Origin: Clostridia bacterium
Lineage (GTDB): Bacteria > Bacillota > Clostridia > UMGS1810
NCBI GenBank assembly: GCA_017503945.1
Contig: JAFVSB010000108.1
Location: 1 to 6,800 of the forward strand
DNA length: 6,800 bases
Direction: 5' to 3'
Shown: one piece after another, positions 1 through 5,833 of the stretch
Layout: every line of letters begins with the position of its first letter
How positions within the stretch are numbered: the stretch's first letter is position 1
The notes under the pieces: generated by a model
What the model was told of the DNA's origin: nothing
What the model saw: the letters and a program-made list of their open reading frames with translations, nothing else
Databases searched by the model: none
Translations under genes and position numbers: made by a program

Positions 1-1968
1 CATGATGTGGTGGAAGATACTGAGTACACAAGCGAAGATATCAAAGAAATGTTTGGCTCGCAGGTGGCTCTTTTGGTGGATGGTGTGACCAAGCTTGACA
101 AAATCCAGTTTTCCACAAAAGAAGAAAGAGACATGGAAAACCTGCGCAAGATGTTTTTGGCTATGGCATCAGACATCAGGGTTATTATTATAAAATTTGC
201 AGACCGCGTGCACAATATGACCACGCTTATAAGCATGAGTGAAGAAAAACAGCGCGAAAAGGCGCGCGAAACTCTTAGCGTGTATGCTCCGCTGGCACAC
301 AGGCTTGGTATGTATAAGATTAAATGGGAGCTTGAAGATTTGTCGCTCAAATATATTGACCCAGTGGCTTATCATGAAATTGTGGAGGGCATCAGCCAAA
401 AAAGACAAGAGCGTGAAGCATACATTGCATCAATAAAGCGCGATATCAAAGAAAAACTCACAGAGCTTGGCATTGAGTGCAAAATCGATGGCAGACCAAA
501 GCATTTTTACAGTATATACCGAAAAATGTTTACCCAAAACAAAACACTTGACCAGATTTATGACCTGTTTGCAGTGAGAATCATCACCGAAAGTGTGAGT
601 GATTGCTATGCTGCACTCGGCGCAGCGCATGAGCTATATAAACCCATGCCAGGCAGATTTAAGGATTATATTGCAATGCCCAAGCCAAATATGTATCAGT
701 CACTTCATACCACAGTGATAGGCAATGAGGGTATTCCCTTTGAAATTCAGATACGAACAAAGGAAATGCATGACATTGCAGAAAATGGTGTGTGTGCTCA
801 CTGGAAATACAAAGAGGGCAAAAACACCCCTAATAACAATGAGCTTGAGCAAAAATTCCAGTGGATAAAACAGCTTTTGGAAACACAGCAGGATTCCAAA
901 GACGAAGAGGAATTTTTGCAGGCTCTTCGCATTGATATGTTTACCGATCAGGTGTTTGTGTTTTCACCAAAGGGTGATGTGATGAGTTTTCCCACAGGGG
1001 CAACTCCGATAGATTTTGCATTTAGTATTCACAGTGCAATTGGCTGCAAAATGCAAGGTGCAAAGGTAAACGGCAAAATTGTCAACCTTGACTATCAGCT
1101 TCAAAACGGAGATATTGTAGAAATTATCACATCGTCTGCAATACACGGGCCAAGCAGGGATTGGCTCAAAATTGTGAAGACAAGTCAGGCCAAAAACAAA
1201 ATTCATCAGTGGTTCAAAAAGGAAAACCGTGAAGAAAACATCATAAAAGGCAAGGATATGCTCGAAAAAGAAATCAAGCGTCAGGGTTATGGTGCTTTGG
1301 GGCTTACTTCGCCTGAATATATTGAGATGCTAGTGAAAAGATATGGGTTTGCATGCACTGATGATTTGTATTCTAACATTGGATATGGCGGAGTTCAGCT
1401 TAATAATGTCATCACCAAGCTTAAAGATGAATACAAAAAGAAAAACACCAATCCTGAGAAAAAACTTTTGGAAATCACCGGTGAACATAACAAAAAAAGC
1501 GCCAAAAACTCTTCTTCGAGTGGTGTAATTGTGATGGGGGTTGACAACTGCCTTATCAGATATTCGGGATGTTGCAATCCTGTGCCCGGTGATAAGATTG
1601 TGGGTTATATCACAAGAGGTCGCGGAGTGTCGATTCACAGGCAGGATTGTGTCAATATATCGGCATTATTTTCAAATGATGAAGAAAAAAAGCGAATGAT
1701 AGATGTGTTTTGGGAGGATTGCAAGGAGGATTACTATGTTGCTCACCTCAAAATTGTGGGTTCTGACAGAAGCGGTCTTTTGATTGATGTGGCAAATGCA
1801 CTGAGCGATTGCAAAATCAATGTTAAAACCTTAAATGCCAGAACTACCAAAGATGCCCTGGCAATACTTGAGGGCAGTGTTGAAATACGCAACACTGCTC
1901 AGCTTGATAAGCTCATTGCAAAGCTGAGCAACATAAAGGATATTGTTGAAGTGACAAGAAATCACTAA
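1..1968 (+). CDS. relA: Bifunctional (p)ppGpp synthetase/hydrolase, RelA/SpoT (Rel) family, 5' end missing
   Basis: Cytoplasmic stringent-response enzyme that makes (p)ppGpp from ATP and GTP/GDP and also hydrolyses it. The frame is open from base 1 and 655 codons are visible. The first two codons are the HD pair of the hydrolase motif HDVVEDT, so the GTG at position 7 is internal, not the start. Compared with the Rel enzyme of Streptococcus (H77-D78, D144, D264), about 76 residues are missing. Visible order, numbered from base 1: hydrolase domain with DRVHNM (D68, N72); synthetase domain with R165, D188, RFKD (219-222) and EIQIRT (E248); TGS domain about 315-378; helical region; zinc-finger-like domain with C524, C525, H546 and C550; C-terminal ACT domain about 578-655. 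From family knowledge, RFKD rather than an acidic EXDD loop marks bifunctional Rel, so both activities are expected. The gene ends in TAA, with no terminator before the foldback element that follows. Confidence 0.97.
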   Translation, partial: HDVVEDTEYTSEDIKEMFGSQVALLVDGVTKLDKIQFSTKEERDMENLRKMFLAMASDIRVIIIKFADRVHNMTTLISMSEEKQREKARETLSVYAPLAHRLGMYKIKWELEDLSLKYIDPVAYHEIVEGISQKRQEREAYIASIKRDIKEKLTELGIECKIDGRPKHFYSIYRKMFTQNKTLDQIYDLFAVRIITESVSDCYAALGAAHELYKPMPGRFKDYIAMPKPNMYQSLHTTVIGNEGIPFEIQIRTKEMHDIAENGVCAHWKYKEGKNTPNNNELEQKFQWIKQLLETQQDSKDEEEFLQALRIDMFTDQVFVFSPKGDVMSFPTGATPIDFAFSIHSAIGCKMQGAKVNGKIVNLDYQLQNGDIVEIITSSAIHGPSRDWLKIVKTSQAKNKIHQWFKKENREENIIKGKDMLEKEIKRQGYGALGLTSPEYIEMLVKRYGFACTDDLYSNIGYGGVQLNNVITKLKDEYKKKNTNPEKKLLEITGEHNKKSAKNSSSSGVIVMGVDNCLIRYSGCCNPVPGDKIVGYITRGRGVSIHRQDCVNISALFSNDEEKKRMIDVFWEDCKEDYYVAHLKIVGSDRSGLLIDVANALSDCKINVKTLNARTTKDALAILEGSVEIRNTAQLDKLIAKLSNIKDIVEVTRNH

Positions 1969-1996
1969 ACAATCTGACCCAATATTAAATTGCAGG

Positions 1997-2253
1997 ATAA
2001 ATTATTGTTAATTTGCATACCGCCTACCAAAAGCTCTTGGACATTCTTTTCGAAAACTGGCTTCGGCTTCGCCTGCAGAGGTTTTCTCCAAGAACATCCA
2101 AGAGCTTTTGCGCAGGTTCGCATGTTGCAAGGTTTGGGTGTGTTTTTGCAGCGACTCTGCGCAAACGCCAAGCTCTGCTTGCTGTTTCGAAGCCGAAGCG
2201 GAAAAAGTATACCCAAACCTGCGAAGACGGTTATTTGCTAAACAATAATTTAT
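1997..2253. repeat. Foldback (MITE-like) palindromic element between relA and the hydrolase gene
   Basis: The ends are a perfect 13-bp inverted repeat (1997-2009 and 2241-2253, ATAAATTATTGTT and its complement), with weaker pairing further in. Inside are two more foldbacks. Hairpin 1 pairs 2029-2041 with 2097-2109 perfectly (13 bp), then 2044-2048 with 2090-2094 and 2052-2057 with 2081-2086. Hairpin 2 pairs 2130-2139 with 2211-2220 perfectly (10 bp) and has a tip stem 2169-2173/2178-2182. CTTCGGCTTCG at 2061-2071 also recurs inverted at 2188-2198, giving alternative pairings. The whole would fold as an outer stem carrying two arms. It is richer in GC and in CTTCGG-type motifs than its AT-rich borders, and it holds no credible gene. 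A non-autonomous mobile element or dispersed intergenic repeat is the likeliest reading; a structured RNA or mRNA-processing element in the operon is the alternative. TA flanks both ends, but this follows partly from the palindrome, so a target duplication is not proven. Confidence 0.72.
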
Positions 2254-2255
2254 AT

Positions 2256-2261
2256 AAGGAG
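2256..2261 (+). promoter_or_regulatory. Ribosome binding site fixing the start of the metallo-hydrolase gene
   Basis: AAGGAG lies 6 nt before the ATG at 2268. It sets the start there and not at the in-frame ATG at 2013, which lies inside the foldback element. The site begins 2 nt after the element's right terminal repeat. Confidence 0.85.
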
Positions 2262-2267
2262 TTATTT

Positions 2268-2888
2268 ATGAAAATAAAACGATTGGTACTGGGAGTGCTG
2301 GGAACTAACTGCTATATTGTGTATGACGAAGAGTCCAAAGAAGCTTTTGTTGTGGATCCTGCAGATTCATACACCCAAATAAAAAGCGTTATCGACTCTT
2401 TGGGGCTGCAGGTTAAATATGTGATACTCACTCATGCTCACAGTGACCATATAGGCGCGCTTGATGAGCTTGTGAGTGACACCGCCGCTATGGTGTGCAT
2501 TGGCTCGGGTGATGCCGAAGCACTCAACGACGGAGAGCTTAGCCTATGCGATTATCTGGGCTCCTATCCCCCAAAAAGCAAAGCCGATGTCATTATAAAC
2601 GATGGCGACAGCTTAATGATTGGGCAAAACACAATAAGATTCATCACAACCCCTGGTCACACTAAGGGAAGCATAGCTATAGTTTTTGATGATGCTGTGA
2701 TTTCGGGTGACACTTTGTTTTTTGAATCGATTGGCAGAACCGATTTTGCCACCAGTGACACAAGGGCTATTATTGATTCGATAAAAAACAAGCTATATGC
2801 TCTGCCAAGAGATACCAAAGTGTATCCTGGGCATGGCGAAGCCACTTCGATTGGTCATGAGACAGACAACAATCCTTTTGTATGGTGA
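2268..2888 (+). CDS. Metallo-beta-lactamase-fold hydrolase (glyoxalase II-like, YcbL/YqgX type)
   Basis: A 206-residue single-domain cytoplasmic protein with a complete binuclear metal site: THAHSDH supplies H56, H58, D60 and H61; TPGHT gives H131; SGDTLF gives D148; YPGHG gives H189. It opens with a short strand ending in GTNCY and closes with NNPFV, both typical of the short glyoxalase II-like branch of this superfamily. It lacks the extra C-terminal helical domain of true GloB (about 250 residues), so the substrate should be left open; hydrolysis of a thioester such as an S-acyl thiol is a family-based guess. The start rests on AAGGAG 6 nt upstream; translating from the upstream in-frame ATG would add 85 residues coded by the repeat. 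The stop is 4 nt before hemZ, so the two genes are probably one transcript. Similar proteins next to relA and hemZ are common in Clostridia as far as I recall, but I know of no demonstrated role there. Confidence 0.93.
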   Translation: MKIKRLVLGVLGTNCYIVYDEESKEAFVVDPADSYTQIKSVIDSLGLQVKYVILTHAHSDHIGALDELVSDTAAMVCIGSGDAEALNDGELSLCDYLGSYPPKSKADVIINDGDSLMIGQNTIRFITTPGHTKGSIAIVFDDAVISGDTLFFESIGRTDFATSDTRAIIDSIKNKLYALPRDTKVYPGHGEATSIGHETDNNPFVW

Positions 2889-2892
2889 TGCA

Positions 2893-4320
2893 ATGAAAGT
2901 GATACAAACCAACCTGAGCGAAGAATATGCTTTAAGAGAAATCATTAACGCATATTTTCCTAAGAGCAAAATTGAATATGTGAGCCAAAAGGGCGATGAT
3001 GATTATGTGGCGGTGGAATATATGTCAGTCAGCGGCAAGCATGGGTTTGCGTGCGAAGCATATATTGCAGGGCAAGTCTGCAAATCACAATATGAAGCCA
3101 ATGAATACAGCAAAAACGCAGTGAAAAAGGTTGTGTCTGATGCTTTGAAAGCTGCCACAGGCATACATCTGCCTTGGGGACTGCTCACGGGGATAAGACC
3201 TTCCAAAATCATTCGCGAGCTAAAAGACTCTGAACATGGCGGCGATGAAATGTATCTTGCCAGAGAATATGAAGCCGATGAATCGAAATCCAGGCTCGCC
3301 TTTGAAGTGGCAAAGAATGAAGCGCGATACATAAATGCAAAATACAATGATGGCATAAGCCTTTATGTGGGCATACCGTTTTGCCCGTCGAGGTGTTTGT
3401 ATTGTTCATTCACTTCGCAGTCGATTGCATTTTCAAACAAGCTCACTGTGCCATTTGTGGAAGCTTTAAAAAAAGAGATGCGAGAGATTGCAAAAACCTC
3501 GTATGTAAAATCAAAACGAATTGAGACCGTGTATTTTGGCGGAGGGACCCCATCGGCACTAACTGCCGAGCAGATTGATGATGTGCTGGGCACACTTTTT
3601 GATGCTTTTGATTTGAGATGGGCAAAAGAAATAACCTTTGAAGCAGGCAGACCAGACACCATGAGCAAAGAAAAGCTTGATGTGCTGCGAAAGTATGGAA
3701 TAACGAGAATATGCATTAATCCACAAACTGCCAATGATGCTACGCTAAAATTGATTGGCAGAAATCACACAGTCGATGATTTTGTGAGGGCATACAAGCT
3801 GGCAAGACAATGCGGATTTACTCACATCAACTGCGATATCATAGCAGGTCTGCCGGGCGAAACAGAGGCAGACTTTGCACGCACTCTTTCTACCCTCAGG
3901 GAGCGTAGCCCCGAAAGCATTACGGTGCACACAATGAGCATAAAGCACGGCTCATATCTGGATATGAATTATGACATGTATGCTCTTGCTACGGCAAATA
4001 GCGTGAATAATATGCTTGAAATGGCATATGCCACACTAAAGGGCATGGGCAAGGTCCCCTATTATATGTACCGCCAAAAGAACATGCTCGGCAATCTGGA
4101 AAACACGGGGTATTGTGACATTGGGCACGAATGCTTGTATAACATATACATAATGGAAGAGGTGCAATCTATCATAGCGCTGGGCGGGGGTGGTTCGACC
4201 AAGCTTGTGAAGGGTGACGTGATAGAACGGGTGTTTAATGTGAAGGAAGTGGCTGAATATATTAAGAGAATCGACGAAATGATAGACAGAAAGAAACGGC
4301 TTTTTGAAGAGTTTGAGTGA
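2893..4320 (+). CDS. hemZ: HemZ-type radical SAM coproporphyrinogen dehydrogenase
   Basis: A 475-residue cytoplasmic radical SAM enzyme of the HemN/HemZ group, which by family converts coproporphyrinogen III to protoporphyrinogen IX without oxygen. The [4Fe-4S]/SAM motif is C164-PSR-C168-LY-C171, inside GIPFCPSRCLYCSF; the GGGTP strand motif is at 216-220. The roughly 160-residue N-terminal extension ahead of the radical SAM core, with HLPWGLLTGIRP at 92-103, separates HemZ from plain HemN. The C-terminal HECLYN and GGGGST (431-436) segments also fit HemZ. ATG 2893 is chosen because the conserved protein begins there and it lies just after the previous stop. The nearby ATG at 2888, overlapping that stop, is out of frame and stops after two codons. 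The ribosome site is weak, which suggests translational coupling to the hydrolase gene. Biochemical proof for HemZ is thinner than for HemN, so the substrate is inferred from the family. The hisS gene I would expect next in many Clostridia does not follow. Confidence 0.93.
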   Translation: MKVIQTNLSEEYALREIINAYFPKSKIEYVSQKGDDDYVAVEYMSVSGKHGFACEAYIAGQVCKSQYEANEYSKNAVKKVVSDALKAATGIHLPWGLLTGIRPSKIIRELKDSEHGGDEMYLAREYEADESKSRLAFEVAKNEARYINAKYNDGISLYVGIPFCPSRCLYCSFTSQSIAFSNKLTVPFVEALKKEMREIAKTSYVKSKRIETVYFGGGTPSALTAEQIDDVLGTLFDAFDLRWAKEITFEAGRPDTMSKEKLDVLRKYGITRICINPQTANDATLKLIGRNHTVDDFVRAYKLARQCGFTHINCDIIAGLPGETEADFARTLSTLRERSPESITVHTMSIKHGSYLDMNYDMYALATANSVNNMLEMAYATLKGMGKVPYYMYRQKNMLGNLENTGYCDIGHECLYNIYIMEEVQSIIALGGGGSTKLVKGDVIERVFNVKEVAEYIKRIDEMIDRKKRLFEEFE

Positions 4321-4338
4321 ATATGATTTTATGTCAGT

Positions 4339-4402
4339 TGTCATTACAAGCGTATGTGAGGAATCTCGTTTTAAGATTCTTCGGCTTCGCCTCGGAATGA
4401 CA
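4339..4402. repeat. Dispersed intergenic repeat, copy A (hairpin-forming)
   Basis: The outer arms TGTCATT (4339-4345) and AATGACA (4396-4402) are perfect complements. An inner pair, GAATCT (4361-4366) and AGATTC (4374-4379), forms a second stem with a 7-nt loop, and GGCTTCGCC (4383-4391) can form a mini-hairpin. The segment 4352-4402 recurs at the end of the window (6747-6799); the last 29 nt match at 27 positions. From memory, repeats with the core ATTCTTCGGCTTCGCCTC-GAATGACA, or its complement, are scattered in intergenic DNA of many bacterial genomes. It lies just after the hemZ stop, ahead of the terminator. Confidence 0.8.
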
Positions 4403-4467
4403 GAGAGTGATTAAACCAGTGACTATTTGTATGGAAGGCATTATGCACGACGGACTTTTGCATACAA

Positions 4468-4499
4468 AAAATCGGTTGCACATTTGTGCAACCGATTTT
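4468..4499. terminator. Bidirectional intrinsic terminator between hemZ and the secreted-protein gene
   Basis: A perfect 14-bp stem (4468-4481 with 4486-4499) closed by a 4-nt loop, ATTT. On the plus strand the stem ends in TTTT followed by AATTTTTC; on the minus strand it runs into TTTTTTG. It lies 147 nt after the hemZ stop and 27 nt after the minus-strand stop, as expected for a terminator shared by convergent genes. Confidence 0.92.
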
Positions 4500-4526
4500 A
4501 ATTTTTCATTATTTAAATTATTATTA

Positions 4527-5399
4527 CTACACGCTTGCTACAGCAACAGGAGTTACATAATCCCAAACAAACGCATATGTATACGTTGCCGAAACTGCTT
4601 CAGGAAATTCAACGGTGAGAGTATTTTCACCTTCTGCCCAAGCACCACTGTCAGGCAAAGAAGACACACTAACTGCTTTAAGAACAATACCACCATCAAG
4701 ATCATATGCAGCCAAGTAGAATTTCAGATCATTAACTTCGCTCAAATCATTAACAGTTACAGTAACTGTAGCGGATTGCTTGTCAAGAGCAATATCGGGT
4801 GTTGATACTGTGTAAGGAACATTACCGCCATCGTCATATTTATAAGTCATAGCCGGATGATAATCAGCATTAGGCTCTGTACATCCAGTGAAGTATGCTA
4901 CAACTGTACCACCACTAGCAATATCTGAACAGGTAATACTGAAAGTAAAGGTGTCTGCAGCTGTTAATATATCTACATAGTCGAGAAGCTCGAATTCAAA
5001 AGTTATATAATAAAGACCAGCACTAATCGTACCATCCGCTTTATCAAAAGTCTTAGTTGCTAAAACTTGTCCTTCTCTGCTGCCTGCGCGCAACTCAATT
5101 GTGTTGCCGTCGTGGGTATATACGAAACTGTATCTAAGAATAACGCTTGACAAATCCTTATCTTTGAGAACAGACGTGTCTACAGTTTCAAGAACGCATC
5201 TGTTTCTATTACTGTTTCTTAGTGTTACATTTTGTGAGCCTGTTATAGTTTTTGTTGTACCATCGAGCTCATATGCTTTTGCCTCACCGGTAAAGCTAAC
5301 CTCATCAATTTTCTCAGCTGCCATTACAGAAAAGCTCGGAATCTGAACCATGGCGAGAACGAGTGCAAAAACCAAGATGTTTGAAAGAAATTTTTTCAT
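4527..5399 (-). CDS. Secreted protein with two predicted beta-sandwich domains, function unknown
   Basis: A 290-residue exported protein. Residues 1-27 form a signal peptide: MKK, a hydrophobic core (about 8-20) and a likely cut at VMA-A or MAA-E. Residues about 33-190 are rich in beta-strand and read like a DNRLRE/CBM96-type sandwich: NVTLRNSNRNRCVLE, then a D-L-S-V-L-R-Y strand, ending HPAMTYKY, which resembles the closing strand of that family. After a DDGGN linker, 195-290 is a second sandwich with AAYDLDGG (230-237) and AFVWDYVTPVA (276-286). That pattern is one I recall at the C-terminus of secreted polysaccharide-acting proteins of Clostridia. I see no catalytic domain, LPXTG anchor, dockerin, SLH repeat or lipobox, so it appears to be released or bound through its own domains. 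Carbohydrate or surface binding is inference only. ATG 5399 is preferred over ATG 5414 because GGAGG sits 8 nt before it and the signal peptide then starts with MKK. Three stops in a row (TAG TAA TAA, 4529-4521) end it. It is divergent from the AraC-type regulator. Confidence 0.9.
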   Translation of the reverse strand: MKKFLSNILVFALVLAMVQIPSFSVMAAEKIDEVSFTGEAKAYELDGTTKTITGSQNVTLRNSNRNRCVLETVDTSVLKDKDLSSVILRYSFVYTHDGNTIELRAGSREGQVLATKTFDKADGTISAGLYYITFEFELLDYVDILTAADTFTFSITCSDIASGGTVVAYFTGCTEPNADYHPAMTYKYDDGGNVPYTVSTPDIALDKQSATVTVTVNDLSEVNDLKFYLAAYDLDGGIVLKAVSVSSLPDSGAWAEGENTLTVEFPEAVSATYTYAFVWDYVTPVAVASV

Positions 5400-5407
5400 A
5401 AATAAAA

Positions 5408-5412
5408 CCTCC
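5408..5412 (-). promoter_or_regulatory. Ribosome binding site of the secreted-protein gene
   Basis: GGAGG on the minus strand, 8 nt before ATG 5399. It overlaps the region just after the alternative ATG at 5414, so it excludes that longer start, which would add the residues MEVLF ahead of the signal peptide. Confidence 0.85.
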
Positions 5413-5506
5413 ATTTTTTTGAGTAATATTTAAACAAATTCCAGACAGACACTTGATTCCTGACAAACATCAAAGAAACACAGCGCAGCATGAATTTGCT
5501 GTAACG

Positions 5507-5535
5507 GTTATCATGTTTTTCGTTATTTATTTCAA
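5507..5535 (-). promoter_or_regulatory. Candidate promoter of the secreted-protein gene
   Basis: On the minus strand, TTGAAA (5535-5530) and GATAAC (5512-5507) are separated by 17 nt, giving a leader of about 100 nt. The -10 matches only four of six consensus bases, so activation by a regulator would be plausible. A copy of the TTATCATGT motif (5508-5516) overlaps the -10. Confidence 0.35.
5508..5516. promoter_or_regulatory. Copy of the TTATCATGT motif near the secreted-protein gene
   Basis: TTATCATGT is identical to the right arm of the palindrome (5619-5627) and lies inverted to its left arm, 84 nt away. It overlaps the candidate minus-strand -10. It may be a regulator half-site; chance is possible for a 9-mer in AT-rich DNA. 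Confidence 0.35.
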
Positions 5536-5591
5536 TTTAAGGATTACATAAGGTGCATGTGATAAGCGTAAAGGCAATGCACATACAAGGT

Positions 5592-5627
5592 ACATGATAA
5601 TCTGTTATTATAATAACATTATCATGT
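5592..5627. promoter_or_regulatory. Long imperfect palindrome, candidate operator
   Basis: The centre TGTTATTATAATAACA (5603-5618) is a perfect 16-bp palindrome. It is flanked by ACATGATAA (5592-5600) and its exact complement TTATCATGT (5619-5627), with two extra bases (TC, 5601-5602) on the left only. There is no following T run and it lies between divergent genes, so it is better read as a protein binding site than as a terminator. AraC-family proteins often bind direct repeats, so another dimeric regulator could be the true ligand. Confidence 0.55.
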
Positions 5628-5720
5628 GCAGAATGATACCATAATCTCAAACAAAAACTTAATTTTTTCAAACATGTGTATATTTCTTTTTATCTATTAT
5701 TTATCACCCGCATGCATAAA

Positions 5721-5731
5721 GCACATCATAA
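5721..5731. promoter_or_regulatory. Near-copy of the operator arm upstream of the regulator promoter
   Basis: GCACATCATAA matches GCACATGATAA (the complement of 5619-5629) at ten of eleven positions. It ends 8 nt before the -35 box of the regulator gene, a usual place for an activator or autoregulatory site. Confidence 0.35.
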
Positions 5732-5739
5732 CAGAAAGA

Positions 5740-5769
5740 TTGACAATCAAAGCAGGGATATGATATAAT
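5740..5769 (+). promoter_or_regulatory. Sigma-A promoter of the AraC-type regulator gene
   Basis: A perfect TTGACA -35 (5740-5745) and a perfect TATAAT -10 (5764-5769) are separated by 18 nt. TG at 5761-5762 adds an extended -10 (TGATATAAT). The expected start near 5776 leaves a leader of about 58 nt before the TTG codon. Confidence 0.85.
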
Positions 5770-5818
5770 TTTGGTTAATAACTACTAATGATATTCACAA
5801 GTTTTCAAACAAAATGTT

Positions 5819-5824
5819 AGGAGG
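5819..5824 (+). promoter_or_regulatory. Ribosome binding site that supports the TTG start
   Basis: AGGAGG, a full match to the consensus, lies 9 nt before TTG 5834. No ATG or GTG in the reading frame is as well placed, so the rare TTG start is accepted. Confidence 0.85.
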
Positions 5825-5833
5825 CAGATTGTT

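Larger units (their letters stand above)
5400..5833. other. Divergent intergenic control region (434 bp)
   Basis: AT-rich DNA between two divergent genes with no credible open frame. It holds both ribosome binding sites, a strong promoter for the regulator, a weaker candidate promoter for the secreted protein, one long palindrome and scattered copies of the palindrome's arm. A small hairpin, CAGCA (5486-5490) with TGCTG (5497-5501), falls in the presumed leader of the minus-strand gene. Nothing resembling a known riboswitch was recognised. Confidence 0.75.

Noticed and set aside
7..9. GTG at position 7 as the relA start
   Set aside because: The frame is open to base 1 and the two preceding codons are the catalytic HD pair, so the gene is simply cut by the window.
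1965..2241. Open frames of 83 codons on both strands within the foldback element
   Set aside because: Palindromic DNA gives mirrored open frames on both strands; neither has a convincing ribosome site or a recognisable protein.
2013..2267. 85-codon in-frame extension at the 5' end of the metallo-hydrolase gene
   Set aside because: It lies inside the foldback element, has no family similarity, and the strong AAGGAG at 2256-2261 places the start at 2268.
2268..2888. Calling the hydrolase glyoxalase II (gloB)
   Set aside because: The metal site fits, but the protein is too short for the C-terminal domain that binds the glutathione thioester in true GloB.
2888..2896. ATG overlapping the hydrolase stop codon as the hemZ start
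   Set aside because: It is in another frame and reads ATG CAA TGA, stopping after two codons. ATG 2893 is in the hemZ frame.
4407..4805. 132-codon plus-strand open frame
   Set aside because: It runs through the terminator hairpin and antisense to the secreted-protein gene, which has a signal peptide and a good ribosome site; it is a shadow frame.
5592..5627. Palindrome as an intrinsic terminator
   Set aside because: The stem is AT-rich, there is no T run after it, and no gene ends there.
5592..5731. Repeated TTATCATGT-type motifs as a CRISPR array
   Set aside because: The copies are only about 9 bp, vary in orientation and spacing, and there are no cas genes.
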